A stretch of DNA of 64,000 nucleotides from Firmicutes bacterium UBA1702 (GTDB lineage: Bacteria; Bacillota; Clostridia; Peptostreptococcales; Anaerovoracaceae): the NCBI GenBank assembly GCA_002320005.1, contig DCJK01000021.1:285-64284 (forward strand), in the 5' to 3' direction. The first letter of the stretch is position 1. Every line of letters begins with the position of its first letter. The notes under the pieces are model-generated. The model did not search any database, had not been told where the DNA came from, and was given only the letters and a program-made list of their open reading frames with translations. Made by a program: the position numbers and the translations under genes. Of the stretch, positions 43,549 through 52,474 are shown in pieces.

Positions 43549-43656
43549 AAAAAGAAAAAAGCGCCTGCTTTATACCGGCCGTCCTTATGCCGGATCCTAA
43601 AATCCGGCTCTCGGAGACCCGCTACTCCCGGTTGGGAGTCCGGCGCTTTGTGTTTT
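43549..43656 (-). ncRNA. compact structured RNA with closing stem and U tract
   Basis: Minus-strand RNA of about 92 nt closed by an 8-bp stem (43642-43649 with 43558-43565) and followed by a U-rich tract (43560 back to 43549). Inside: hairpin ACUCCC/GGGAGU (43624-43639), then stem GGUCUCC (43613-43619) with GGACGGCC (43577-43584, one bulge), a symmetric GAGA/AUAA internal loop and an apical 7-bp hairpin (43589-43608). A TATAAT on the minus strand (43663-43668) would start a transcript just before it. Either a riboswitch/attenuator, a small RNA, or an elaborate terminator of the acetamidase gene. The pieces CCGAGAG and ACGGCCGGUAUAAAG loosely recall the ykkC (guanidine-I) motif, not verified. 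Confidence 0.5.
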
Positions 43657-43678
43657 GCTTCAATTATATTCAGTAATA

Positions 43679-44569
43679 TCAAATGAGATTTTCATCCATC
43701 ATGGCGCGAACCGTAATCTGCGGATCCACAATCTGGCAAATGGCCAGATCGCATTTCATGCTCATGAGCATCCCTGCGTCCACTTTCTCCCATCCGCGAG
43801 CCAGCAGATATTCATACATCGCTTCCAGCGCCAGACGAACGGCATCTTCATATGTCTTTGCGGAAGCAACAGTCATCACTCTGCCTCCCTGATATAAGGT
43901 CGGCTGCTTTATTGCAAGTTTTTTTACGGCATTCTTTACAACTTTTACACGCGCTGTTACTTCACCTGCAGTTTCCAGCCCGTACTCAAAGACCTCACCG
44001 TCACCCATAAGCGCATGGAGATCACCCATAGCCAGCAAACCGCCTTCCACAGCTACGGGAAACAAGATTTTCGATCCGGTCACAATCCGATTGCAGTCCA
44101 TGTTTCCGCCGTGAGAGTCCGGTGTAACTGTAGGTATAGGGTCTCCTGCGGGCGCTACCCCAATAACGCCTATCATTATATCTGTAGGAATCTGCTTGCT
44201 ACCTATTTTTACAAATCCGTCTTCGTAATTGAATACGCGCATCTCAGATTCGCCCTTATAGTTAATGAAGGCATTTTGCCCGAAACCTGTTCCCATAACT
44301 CCCCATCCGCGGGTCTGTATGTCCAAAATCTCGACAGACAGTGCGTCACCAGGCATCGCGCCCTCTATGTAAAGAGGTCCCGTGGCAGGGTTGGCCATAT
44401 ATTTTCCTTCTTTTTTCCCCTCCCGGTCGAATATGCCTTTATCAGTAACTGCACCGTCAAAGCAGTCCATGGTCTGGAAGATGACTGTGTCTCCGTCTTT
44501 GCAGCGTGCTGCAGGCTGATTGATGGCAGACATATGATCTATTTTGCTTGTGCATGGAATTTTTAACAT
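43679..44569 (-). CDS. acetamidase/formamidase family protein
   Basis: A 296-residue FmdA/AmdA-type amidase that hydrolyses small amides to ammonia and carboxylic acid. Recognisable parts are the substrate-channel region ATGPLYIEGAMPGDALSVEI, PDSHGGNMDCN (the metal-binding His/Asp segment) and AMGDLHALMGDGEV. Length is at the short end for the family. Neighbour of a ureohydrolase, hinting at a nitrogen-scavenging unit. Confidence 0.85.
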   Translation of the reverse strand: MLKIPCTSKIDHMSAINQPAARCKDGDTVIFQTMDCFDGAVTDKGIFDREGKKEGKYMANPATGPLYIEGAMPGDALSVEILDIQTRGWGVMGTGFGQNAFINYKGESEMRVFNYEDGFVKIGSKQIPTDIMIGVIGVAPAGDPIPTVTPDSHGGNMDCNRIVTGSKILFPVAVEGGLLAMGDLHALMGDGEVFEYGLETAGEVTARVKVVKNAVKKLAIKQPTLYQGGRVMTVASAKTYEDAVRLALEAMYEYLLARGWEKVDAGMLMSMKCDLAICQIVDPQITVRAMMDENLI

Positions 44570-44852
44570 TTTCTTTACCTCAGTGTGTATACCTTCAAAA
44601 CATGTAATATCTGTTTTTGTATTTTACATCATGAAGGAAAAGGGTACAAGAGATTTCAGTAAATAACCGCATCAGTTATTTCCCTTTAGCTGCCCGTAAT
44701 TGTCTGAAATAAATATGGTACAGCTGCGTTTCTGTAAAAATATCCCCGACTATAAAATAGCCGGGGATAAAATACACTTTTGTCTGTGTTATGGCAGAAG
44801 GCATACCGCCGCTTCGCAGCTTGCGTAACTGCCGCTTATGTACTTTTTTAAA
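44570..44852. other. intergenic stretch between acetamidase and hbd
   Basis: Mostly A/T-rich. It contains the hbd terminator (44741-44769) and, presumably, the acetamidase promoter near its start. No gene seen. Confidence 0.4.
44741..44769 (-). terminator. terminator behind hbd
   Basis: TATCCCCG ... CGGGGATA, with an inner CTAT/ATAG, forms a nearly continuous hairpin followed by A/T-rich sequence on both strands. Confidence 0.7.
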
Positions 44853-45701
44853 TTACTTTCTGTAATCGTAGAAACCGATTCCGGTCTTTCTTCCGAGCTT
44901 TCCTGCTCTTACCATCTTTCTCAGCAGAACGTGCGGTCTGTATTTAGGATCGCCGTATTCTGTGTAAAGAGTTTCCATGATTGCCAGGCAAACATCAAGT
45001 CCGATAAGGTCGCCTAACTCTAAAGGTCCCATTGGGTGGTTAGCGCCAAGCTTCATAGCTGTATCGATACCCTTTGCATCGGCAACGCCGTCAGCTAAGA
45101 TGCCGATACCTTCGTTAATCATTGGAATGAGGATTCTGTTTACAACGAATCCAGGAGCTTCTGCAACTTCTACAGGAGTCTTGCCCAGAGCTTCTGTCAG
45201 AGCCAGGATAGTATCCTTTGTTTCGTCTGAAGTTGTCAGTCCTTTAATTATTTCTACCAGCTTCATTGCAGGAACAGGATTGAAGAAATGCATTCCGATA
45301 ACCTTGTCAGGTCTGCCTGTTGCTGCTGCAATTTCTGTAATTGACAGTGAGGAAGTGTTGGTTGCGATAATTGTTTCAGGTTTGCAAAGTTTGTCTAATT
45401 CTGCGAAGAGAGCCTTCTTTGCTTCCATATCTTCTGTTGCTGCTTCGATAACCAGGTCAGCATCTGCGATGATGTTGATATCTGTTGAGCCATGAATTCT
45501 GCTGAAAACTGCTTCTGCTTCTTCTGCAGTTATTTTTTCTTTGGCAACCATCTTATCCAGGTTTTTCTTTACTGTTGCGAGACCCTTTTCTACTGAGGAT
45601 TCTCTTCTTGCTCTCATTACTACTTCATAACCATGCTGTGCAAGAACCTGAATAATTCCGGCTCCCATAGTACCGGTACCTAATACACCAATTTTTTTCA
45701 T
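44853..45701 (-). CDS. hbd: 3-hydroxybutyryl-CoA dehydrogenase
   Basis: A 282-residue NAD(P)-dependent enzyme of the acetoacetyl-CoA to butyryl-CoA route. Rossmann motif GVLGTGTMGAGIIQVLAQHG at the N-terminus, catalytic IGMHFFNPVPAMKLVEII with the active His, and C-terminal dimerisation part GPLELGDLIGLDVCL. Length and motifs match clostridial Hbd. It stands alone here, away from the usual crotonase-bcd-etf cluster. Confidence 0.93.
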   Translation of the reverse strand: MKKIGVLGTGTMGAGIIQVLAQHGYEVVMRARRESSVEKGLATVKKNLDKMVAKEKITAEEAEAVFSRIHGSTDINIIADADLVIEAATEDMEAKKALFAELDKLCKPETIIATNTSSLSITEIAAATGRPDKVIGMHFFNPVPAMKLVEIIKGLTTSDETKDTILALTEALGKTPVEVAEAPGFVVNRILIPMINEGIGILADGVADAKGIDTAMKLGANHPMGPLELGDLIGLDVCLAIMETLYTEYGDPKYRPHVLLRKMVRAGKLGRKTGIGFYDYRK

Positions 45702-45986
45702 TTGAAAATGCCTCCTTAAGATATTTGAATGTTTTGACTATCTTGTTAAAAAATTAACCTTTACCATATGATATTATAACATAAAAATCCAAAAATGTAA
45801 CCCCTTTAGTAAATTTCATCGTGTTTTTTCTTTAGTACACGTACTTTGGCGTATTCTGACATGCCCTCGTGACGGATGGTAACTTTCTGTTACAATTTCT
45901 AAAAATTGCTTGATTACCTATCCTCCAACTGTAAAATTTCTTTAATTACATATACCCATATGCTTTTTAAGGAGGAAAAGAAAACA
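45702..45986. other. divergent intergenic region hbd / secreted protein
   Basis: A/T-rich with no further gene. Must contain the two divergent promoters; several A/T hexamers are possible and none stands out. Confidence 0.3.
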
Positions 45987-46418
45987 ATGAAAAGAAAGTT
46001 ATTGATTGTCGTTATGGCTATCGCTCTGACATTTTCCTGTTGTGCGGCCGCCTTTGCTGCAGTTCCCGATGGCGGCGATACAGCACAGCCGTATAACACC
46101 AGTTCGATGTATTTTGCAATTTCTCGTGTTAGCGCAACGAGGGCAGAAGCCACAATAGATATTTCCTTTAGCAGGGTAGTGGATCGTTACAGTGTTGTAG
46201 TATATCTGCAAAAGCTCAACTCCGATGGCACCTGGTCTCTGGCAACAGAAAACAGCGACTACGTTTTATATAACAACGGACTGGACGCGCACTATTTTGC
46301 TTTTGATCACGTTTATAAGAATCTTGTACGCGGCACTACATACCGTCTTAAGTGTGTCAGCAAGGACTACATTGGAGACAATTCTTATACTTCCACTGGT
46401 TATTCATATTCATTTTAA
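45987..46418 (+). CDS. small secreted protein of unknown function
   Basis: A 143-residue protein with a clear signal peptide (MKRKLLIVVMAIALTFSCCA, cleavage after AFA). The start is set by AAGGAGG 10 bases upstream. The mature 119 residues are rich in Ser, Thr and Tyr and strand-forming (YFAISRVSATRAEATIDISF, YSVVVYLQKLNSDGTWSL, GTTYRLKCVSKDYIGDN), resembling a single Ig- or fibronectin-like domain. No cell-wall anchor. Function unknown. Convergent to the sigma/anti-sigma unit. Confidence 0.65.
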   Translation: MKRKLLIVVMAIALTFSCCAAAFAAVPDGGDTAQPYNTSSMYFAISRVSATRAEATIDISFSRVVDRYSVVVYLQKLNSDGTWSLATENSDYVLYNNGLDAHYFAFDHVYKNLVRGTTYRLKCVSKDYIGDNSYTSTGYSYSF

Positions 46419-46428
46419 CACAAGTCAG

Positions 46429-46462
46429 CGGCTGTCTCATTTATTTTGAGACAGCCGTTTTA
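46429..46462. terminator. bidirectional terminator
   Basis: CGGCTGTCTCA / TGAGACAGCCG with a 7-base loop, then GTTTTAATT. Ends the secreted-protein transcript; the hairpin overlaps the last codons of the facing anti-sigma gene. Confidence 0.8.
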
Positions 46463-47118
46463 ATTGACATTATTATATCTTCCTCTTTTAGTTCATTATG
46501 CGCTTCTATATTTATAAAAACATCGTTATATAAAAACTTATAATTTCGTTCCTCTAAATACTCTTTAATGAACAATTCAATTTCTTCATTTCCAACGAGA
46601 ACTTTTTTCTCTTCACCTTCAAGCAAAGCGATTCCACTCATTTCCTGTGAACTGAATTCTCTAATGTAAACATCTCTCTTTCCGTTACACCTTCCTATCA
46701 TTGATACACTTGTTCCATTCAGCCTTTTCTCCACTCTCACCTCTTCTATCTCATATCCTTCGGGCAGTTCCGGAAAAAGCAGAAACTCCTCTTTGATCTC
46801 TTCAGGCAGAGCTTCCTGAGATTTATATACCTCTACAGTTGTCATCTGTCCCCCTATCTCACTACTCCTTTTTCCTCCGGCTTCTACCTGCGGAGGGTTC
46901 ACTGCACAAGTCACACCGATGAAAAGTGCTGTCACCACAACTGCAGCACAAGCAAACGTCTTTCTGTGGCGCTTTTTTATCTCAATACGCTTTTTTTCGC
47001 CTGCTTTTTTCCATTTGTCAAAATCCTCTGCGGAAGCGCTTCTCTGTACAGGCTCTGACATGTACGCGTCTCTAAGCCTGCGGCCTGTGCTCTCTCTGTA
47101 TTGATCACTCTTCATCAC
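46441..47118 (-). CDS. probable membrane-anchored anti-sigma factor
   Basis: A 225-residue protein with a basic cytoplasmic N-terminus (residues 1-53), a single membrane helix (TFACAAVVVTALFIGVTCAV, about 54-73) and an extracytoplasmic domain of 150 residues (GYEIEEVRVEKRLNGTSVSM). It overlaps the sigma-factor gene by 14 bases, the arrangement of a sigma with its membrane inhibitor. No zinc-type anti-sigma motif (HxxxCxxC) is visible, so the call rests on topology and context. Confidence 0.65.
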   Translation of the reverse strand: MMKSDQYRESTGRRLRDAYMSEPVQRSASAEDFDKWKKAGEKKRIEIKKRHRKTFACAAVVVTALFIGVTCAVNPPQVEAGGKRSSEIGGQMTTVEVYKSQEALPEEIKEEFLLFPELPEGYEIEEVRVEKRLNGTSVSMIGRCNGKRDVYIREFSSQEMSGIALLEGEEKKVLVGNEEIELFIKEYLEERNYKFLYNDVFINIEAHNELKEEDIIMSIKTAVSK

Positions 47119-47662
47119 AGAAGCCCCCTTCCTCCAGCATTGTTCTCAGTTTAATCTTGGCCCTTCTTGAAATGCTCTTTACTGTATTGCTGCTTTCACC
47201 CAGCATTGCGGCAATATCCTTCAGCTTGTGTCCGTATACGTAATAGAGAAGCAGGACTTTGCGCTCTTTTTCGTTTAAACGATTTATGTAAGAGTACAAT
47301 TCTCTTGTGCTCAGCGCCCGGACAAGGTTATTGAGTTCTTTTTCATACTCTGCAGAACTCACTTTCCTGCCGATATCCGGAAGGCTCTCCAGTGAGCATT
47401 CCTTCACTGTGGTCTTATGCTGCTTTGTTACATATCTGATGCCCACCCGCTTGGCTATTTTTAAAAGCCAGTATTTCATTTTTTCTGCATCCCGCAAACT
47501 ATCAAGGTTTGCATATGCTTCCACAAAGGTGTCCTGTATCGCATCCTCAAGAAAAGCTTTTTCAATATTAAAAACGCTGAGGTAACGGAACACTTCATCG
47601 TAATAAGATGTAAGCATTCTTTCTCTCTCAGCGCGGGTTTCTACCCTTTCGGTACTTTTCAA
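47105..47662 (-). CDS. ECF-type RNA polymerase sigma factor
   Basis: A 185-residue sigma-70 family protein. Region 2 is visible around FLEDAIQDTFVEAYANLDSL and region 4 around NEKERKVLLLYYVYGHKLKD followed by IAAMLGESSNTVKSISRRA, the -35-binding helix-turn-helix. No region 3. Presumably held inactive by the overlapping membrane protein and released by an envelope signal. Confidence 0.85.
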   Translation of the reverse strand: MKSTERVETRAERERMLTSYYDEVFRYLSVFNIEKAFLEDAIQDTFVEAYANLDSLRDAEKMKYWLLKIAKRVGIRYVTKQHKTTVKECSLESLPDIGRKVSSAEYEKELNNLVRALSTRELYSYINRLNEKERKVLLLYYVYGHKLKDIAAMLGESSNTVKSISRRAKIKLRTMLEEGGFCDEE

Positions 47663-47680
47663 TCCGTTCTCTCCTTTAGC

Positions 47681-48073
47681 TTACTCCGTTCTGTTTTTTC
47701 CGGGGCTGACTCCGTCGGCATAAATCTCAGCAATCTCGCGTATGCCTTTAAGCTGTCTGGCGTCGCATCTCTGCAACAGCCCCATTATCTCTTCACATAC
47801 TTTAACAGCCTCTTCATCTTCATCACGGGAATAAACATTCCCTGCCAGGACATAGTCAGCCGTCACATCAAGAATCTGGCACAGAAGATAAAGTTTTCTT
47901 ATGGAGACACCTTTGTTGCCATATTCAATATCCGCCACAAACTGCGTAGAAACTCCAAGCTTTTCTGCCAGATCTTCTCTGCTCATATTCATAGCTTCAC
48001 GTCTGTTTCTGACACGACGACCCATTTCTTTCTGATCCAATGTCCTAAGCTGCTGACCGCTGTCTTTTGGCAT
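47681..48073 (-). CDS. XRE-family regulator
   Basis: A 130-residue protein with an N-terminal helix-turn-helix (about 14-70, core MSREDLAEKLGVSTQFVADI) and a helical acidic C-terminal tail. Lies 18 bases upstream of the sigma gene on the same strand and may belong to the same operon and control it. Confidence 0.8.
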   Translation of the reverse strand: MPKDSGQQLRTLDQKEMGRRVRNRREAMNMSREDLAEKLGVSTQFVADIEYGNKGVSIRKLYLLCQILDVTADYVLAGNVYSRDEDEEAVKVCEEIMGLLQRCDARQLKGIREIAEIYADGVSPGKNRTE

Positions 48074-48322
48074 GCCCTGTCTCCTCTTCTGCTAGTATAA
48101 AGCGAATCTTTTGTCTTATACTTAAAGTTATCTCGTTTAAACTAATAGTTGAAGCAACTACCAGATGATATTTATCATCTGTCAGGCAAATTTTTATTCT
48201 TTTAGCAAATATTCCTTTAAATTATGCAACCTTTTCAAACTGATCACACTCTTATTTAATAAGAGGGGAAGGAAACAGCCGTCTTTCAGAGAAGGAATAA
48301 GTTCAAAAGGAATTATAAGGTT

Positions 48323-48724
48323 ATGAAGCTTGAAACACAGAAAAATATAGGTCAGAATCTTCGCATACTTCGCCTCAGCAAAGGGCTCAGTCAGAGCCAG
48401 CTGGCAGATATTACGGGGATAAGTCGCAATCTGTATGCCGCATACGAATTAGGCAACCGGACTCCTGACGCGGAATTTCTTTATCAGCTCTCCGGTGTGT
48501 TTGGCTTTGAAATGAGCATTTTTTTCGAAAAGACTCCGGAGCTTTTCCTGCGAATGATAGAGGAAAAAGAGCTCTTTGACAAAGGCTTTTTAGAGCTCTC
48601 TTCTTTGTATAAGCAATTGTCTGTCTTTTCCAGAGGACGCCTTCTGGAGCGAGGTCAATGGCTGCTGTCTATGGACAGTCAGACACGTTCTCGCAGAGAG
48701 GCCATCTACGCAAAGAAGCCCTGA
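48323..48724 (+). CDS. XRE-family regulator
   Basis: A 133-residue protein with helix-turn-helix at 6-60 (LSKGLSQSQLADITGISRNL). It is divergent from the XRE gene at 47681 with a 249-base spacer that contains no other gene. The two proteins are not close paralogues. Target unknown. Confidence 0.8.
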   Translation: MKLETQKNIGQNLRILRLSKGLSQSQLADITGISRNLYAAYELGNRTPDAEFLYQLSGVFGFEMSIFFEKTPELFLRMIEEKELFDKGFLELSSLYKQLSVFSRGRLLERGQWLLSMDSQTRSRREAIYAKKP

Positions 48725-48853
48725 TTCTGCCGGGTCTCCGTCGGCAGCTTTCTTTTTGCTTGTAAAAAACCGCCTGCTCCGACAAAATACACATTGCTGT
48801 GAGTTTTCGGAACCGGCGGCTCTTATTTTTCTGATTTATTAAATTATAATGGG

Positions 48854-50467
48854 TTACCGGGCATTGACCACGGTTCGGCATTTTTCATCCAGTTCTCTCT
48901 GCGCTTTCATGACCAGATCTTCATTGCACAGAAGCACAAGCTTATCTCCGGCCATCAATACAGTTCCGCCTCCGGGAACAATTTCATGTTTGTCTCTCTG
49001 CACGGACACCACCAGACATCCCATAGGCAGATCAATCATGGACAGCGGTTTTCCTTCCATGAGAGATCCGTAGTGGACTTCGCTTTCTATAAGTATTTTA
49101 TTCTTCCGGCTTGGCTTCTTTGCCTTTCCGCCAGCAATCATTCTCTCAGTCAATTCTTCGTACAGCGGTCTGCCTTTAAGTATATCTGCAACCATATATG
49201 CCACCAGCGAAACCATGGACAGCGACAGCAGATTGGAAAAAGTTCCTGTCATCTCGCTTATAAGAATTATTCCTGTAATCGGCGCCCTTACTATGGCGCT
49301 GAAGTAGCCTGCCATACCCAGAATCACGAAATACTCAATATAGCTGTCATTATAACCCGCAAGAGGGCTTATAATTTCCGTGAACAGACCGCCGCTTATA
49401 GCCCCGAGAACCAGCAGCGGCAAAAATGTTCCTCCTGCATGCCCGCTTCCGAAGCTTACAGCAGACGATATATATTTTACTATGAGAAGCAAGATCAGCG
49501 CTTTAACGCCAAGAGTTCCGCTTCCGGCAGGTTCTATCAGGGATGCGCCGCTTCCCAGTGCTTCAGGCATTACAAAAACCAGCACCATTATCATTGCAAA
49601 AGGTATCACGAGCCTGCTTATCACAGGATTCATCCCCGAAAAAAGATCCTGGACAAAGAACGTGGTTTTATTATAAAACACACCGAAAAGCCCCATGAGG
49701 ATTCCCAGCAGAATAACCATCCAGATTCTGCTCAGCGGCATACCATCACTCACAGCAAAATTAAATACCGGCCTCAGTCCAAATATGTACGACGCCACGC
49801 AATCTGCTGTGATGGCAGATGCCATAGTGCTCAGCAGAATTTCCTGGGAAAAGTTTTTGTGCATCTCTTCAAGAGTAAACACCACCCCCGCCAGAGGTGC
49901 TCCGAAGGCGGTAGCCAGGCCGGCTCCCGCGCCACAGGTAAGAAGCAGTCTTTCTTCGGTTCTGAGGCGATTGTTTATTCGTGAAAAGCCTTTCCCCGCC
50001 ATAGCTCCCAGCTGCACACTGGGGCCTTCGCTTCCCAGTGAAAGTCCGCTGCCTATAGACAAAAGGCTTCCTGCAAATTTTGCGATTATCACCTGTATCC
50101 AGTTGGCATTTATTTTTCCTTTAAGTTCTCCCTCGACCTGAGGAATGCCGCTTCCTCCTGCCATCGGTTCTCTCTTTATAACTGCGGCTGCCACAACAAG
50201 CATGAATATCAGCAGTCCTACTCCCAGAACAGCTACCAGAATTTTTTGTCCGGCGGCATCTATAAAGAGTTCCCTCATGCTTTCTATTTTGAGGAACATA
50301 TACCTGTACAGTGATACAATCACACCTGTAAGAAAACCTACACATACTCCTTCCAGAATCAGCTGGTATTTAAATCCCTCTTTGCGTTTAATCGTCTCCT
50401 TGGCAGCTTTCCCCTGCCTTTTTCTAAGTGTTTCTTTTGCAGATTTTATTCTACGTCTTTTTACCAT
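48854..50467 (-). CDS. ClC-family chloride channel/antiporter with RCK-C domain
   Basis: A 537-residue membrane protein. The ClC signatures GGSGIPQVEG, GSEGPSVQLGAMAGKG (GxEGP) and AGGTFLPLLVLGAISGG are present. About 80 C-terminal residues form a TrkA-C/RCK-like regulatory domain (GSLMEGKPLSMIDLPMGCLV). In bacteria such proteins usually exchange chloride and protons; the position of the proton glutamate (GxEGP) is conserved. Starts the leftward block with DUF1846 upstream. Confidence 0.9.
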   Translation of the reverse strand: MVKRRRIKSAKETLRKRQGKAAKETIKRKEGFKYQLILEGVCVGFLTGVIVSLYRYMFLKIESMRELFIDAAGQKILVAVLGVGLLIFMLVVAAAVIKREPMAGGSGIPQVEGELKGKINANWIQVIIAKFAGSLLSIGSGLSLGSEGPSVQLGAMAGKGFSRINNRLRTEERLLLTCGAGAGLATAFGAPLAGVVFTLEEMHKNFSQEILLSTMASAITADCVASYIFGLRPVFNFAVSDGMPLSRIWMVILLGILMGLFGVFYNKTTFFVQDLFSGMNPVISRLVIPFAMIMVLVFVMPEALGSGASLIEPAGSGTLGVKALILLLIVKYISSAVSFGSGHAGGTFLPLLVLGAISGGLFTEIISPLAGYNDSYIEYFVILGMAGYFSAIVRAPITGIILISEMTGTFSNLLSLSMVSLVAYMVADILKGRPLYEELTERMIAGGKAKKPSRKNKILIESEVHYGSLMEGKPLSMIDLPMGCLVVSVQRDKHEIVPGGGTVLMAGDKLVLLCNEDLVMKAQRELDEKCRTVVNAR

Positions 50468-50505
50468 ATCTTTCTCCCAATCCGAAAACCCACAGTGTAT
50501 ATCAG

Positions 50506-52017
50506 TTATGCGAAATACAGATTGGTGGTAACATATTCCGGATCACATGTAACATCTATTCCCATACTTCTTAAGGTCTGCTCATCTCTGTCGCTGAGAA
50601 TAGCAGTACAGTGAGCTTTGCATCCCTTGAGCATTCCAAGCATCTGAACGGCTTTATCAGCGCAGGCATTGATTTCTGCAGATATGGAAAGTGCTGTCAG
50701 TATTTCCTCCACATTCAGGCTTGTCCTATCATGGTTCAGCACATTTGCCTTCAAGTCCTGAATGTCTTTAAACACATTTGGTGCTATTACATACCTGTCG
50801 TCATCAATTCCCGCCAGCTTTTTGACGGCGTTGAGCACCGCTGCCGCTGCTGCTACCATGCGGCGGCTGCTTCTTCCGGTTATCATGCTTCCATCCGGCA
50901 TTTCAATAGCCATGACCACCACATTTACGTATTTTTTGTCACATCTTCTCTTATATTCGGCATAATCTCTGGCCGGAGCAACAACTTTGCGGTCTTCTTC
51001 TTTTGCTCCTACTTCTTTCATCAGAAGTTCAGAACGTTCAAGTGCCTCTTCCGTAATTTTTCCTTTTTTATAATCGCATTTGGCAATCATAAATCTGCGT
51101 ATAATCTCCTGCACAGAAGCCTCTTTTACCACTTCATCATCTGTTATACAGAAACCGACCCTGTTGACACCCATATCTGTAGGCGACTGATACTCGGCCT
51201 GGCCGGTGATCTTTTCTATTATTCGCTTTACCACAGGGAAAACTTCCAGATCTCGGTTGTAATTCACTGCCATGGTTCCATATGCTTCAAGGTGGAAAGA
51301 GTCCAGCATATTTACATCTTTAAGGTCTGCCGTTGCCGCTTCGTAGGCAATGTTTACCGGATGTTTGAGAGGCAGATTCCATATAGGGAAAGTCTCAAAC
51401 TTGGCATATCTCACTTTATTTCCCCGCTTATACTCATGATAAAGCTGTGAAAGGCACGTTGCCAGTTTGCCGCTTCCTCCGCCGGGGCCGGTCACCACTG
51501 CCAGAGGTTTTGTGACCTCAATATAAGGATTTGCGCCATATCCTTCTTCACTTACTATGGTGTCGACGTCTGTGGGATATCCTTTAGTGTAAAAATGCTT
51601 GTATGTCTTTATATCTCTTCTTTCCAGGCGGTTTATAAATTTGTTTACCGCCGGTGCGTCTTCATATCTGGTTACAACCACGCTGTTAATTTCAAGGTCA
51701 TGTTTGCGGAAAATGTCGATAAGGCGCAGAACCTCAAGGTCATATGTAATGCCGAAGTCTTGCCGCGTCTTGCTGTTTATTATATCTCCTGAGTAAATGC
51801 ATATTATAATTTCTGCCTGATCTTTCATCTTTTCCAGGAGCTTTATCTTGGCATTTTCATCAAATCCCGGCAACACGCGCATGGCGTGTTTATCATGAAC
51901 CAGCTTTCCTCCAAATTCAAGGTAGAGTCTTTCACTATCCCCCTGATTTATTCTTTCCAATATATATTTGGACTGCTCTTCGATATACTTTTCCGAATCA
52001 AAACCTGTCTTGTGCAT
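50506..52017 (-). CDS. DUF1846 family protein
   Basis: A 503-residue protein starting MHKTGFDSEKYIEEQSKYIL (GAGGAG upstream; the frame is open 14 codons further). The N-terminal half contains a nucleotide-binding-like glycine segment LAVVTGPGGGSGKLATCLSQ and the middle part VNRVGFCITDD. The family is widespread in Firmicutes; structures show a P-loop-like fold but activity is not established to my knowledge. Cytoplasmic. Confidence 0.9.
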   Translation of the reverse strand: MHKTGFDSEKYIEEQSKYILERINQGDSERLYLEFGGKLVHDKHAMRVLPGFDENAKIKLLEKMKDQAEIIICIYSGDIINSKTRQDFGITYDLEVLRLIDIFRKHDLEINSVVVTRYEDAPAVNKFINRLERRDIKTYKHFYTKGYPTDVDTIVSEEGYGANPYIEVTKPLAVVTGPGGGSGKLATCLSQLYHEYKRGNKVRYAKFETFPIWNLPLKHPVNIAYEAATADLKDVNMLDSFHLEAYGTMAVNYNRDLEVFPVVKRIIEKITGQAEYQSPTDMGVNRVGFCITDDEVVKEASVQEIIRRFMIAKCDYKKGKITEEALERSELLMKEVGAKEEDRKVVAPARDYAEYKRRCDKKYVNVVVMAIEMPDGSMITGRSSRRMVAAAAAVLNAVKKLAGIDDDRYVIAPNVFKDIQDLKANVLNHDRTSLNVEEILTALSISAEINACADKAVQMLGMLKGCKAHCTAILSDRDEQTLRSMGIDVTCDPEYVTTNLYFA

Positions 52018-52048
52018 CTTTTCTCCTCGCTCTTCTGTTCTTTTATTA

Positions 52049-52474
52049 TTACATAACATTTATGGTAATGGTATTACAGCTTTCAGCAATTCCCTCCATG
52101 CTTATCTGATACTGTACCGCTATGGAGCCTTTACCTTTTTCCATATCAAAATCATTTTTGACCTGATCTGTCAGAACCTCTATTCCCATCGGACCATAAG
52201 GTGTGGCGTATATGCTGTTAAACCTTTTGCCCTCTTCAAAGTACAGTTCCGCTCCAAAGCCGTTGTCTCCGATTCTTTTCATTCTCACAGAACGATCTTT
52301 GAGCCTTATGGTTGTGGTGCAGCCTTCCATTCCTGAAAGCTCACTTTCATCGTACATTATATATGCGGCGTCATTTCTGACATAAAGCCTTCCGTCAGTG
52401 ATAAACTCCATCTGTTCATCTTCTCTGTCTTTATATTTCTGTCTGCCTGTTATTTTCAGCGTAATATCTTTCAT
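52049..52474 (-). CDS. DUF1934 (YwiB-like) beta-barrel protein
   Basis: A 141-residue lipocalin-like small protein (DITLKITGRQKYKDREDEQM, then YIMYDESELSGMEGCTTTIR). The family lies beside cell-wall or arginyl-tRNA genes in Firmicutes; function unknown. Its start codon lies inside ddl (44-base overlap), pointing to coupled translation. Confidence 0.8.
   Translation of the reverse strand: MKDITLKITGRQKYKDREDEQMEFITDGRLYVRNDAAYIMYDESELSGMEGCTTTIRLKDRSVRMKRIGDNGFGAELYFEEGKRFNSIYATPYGPMGIEVLTDQVKNDFDMEKGKGSIAVQYQISMEGIAESCNTITINVM

Noticed and set aside
43558..43649. tRNA or selenocysteine-tRNA-like gene in the structured region
   Set aside because: Length is near that of tRNA-Sec, but neither strand has a T-loop GGTTCRA, and the would-be anticodon loop is the wrong size.
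48986..49984. 332-codon plus-strand frame opposite clcA
   Set aside because: Composition (His/Gln/Arg-rich) is typical of an antisense reading of a membrane protein gene.
50611..51450. 279-codon plus-strand frame opposite the DUF1846 gene
   Set aside because: Cys/Phe-rich antisense reading with no start signal.
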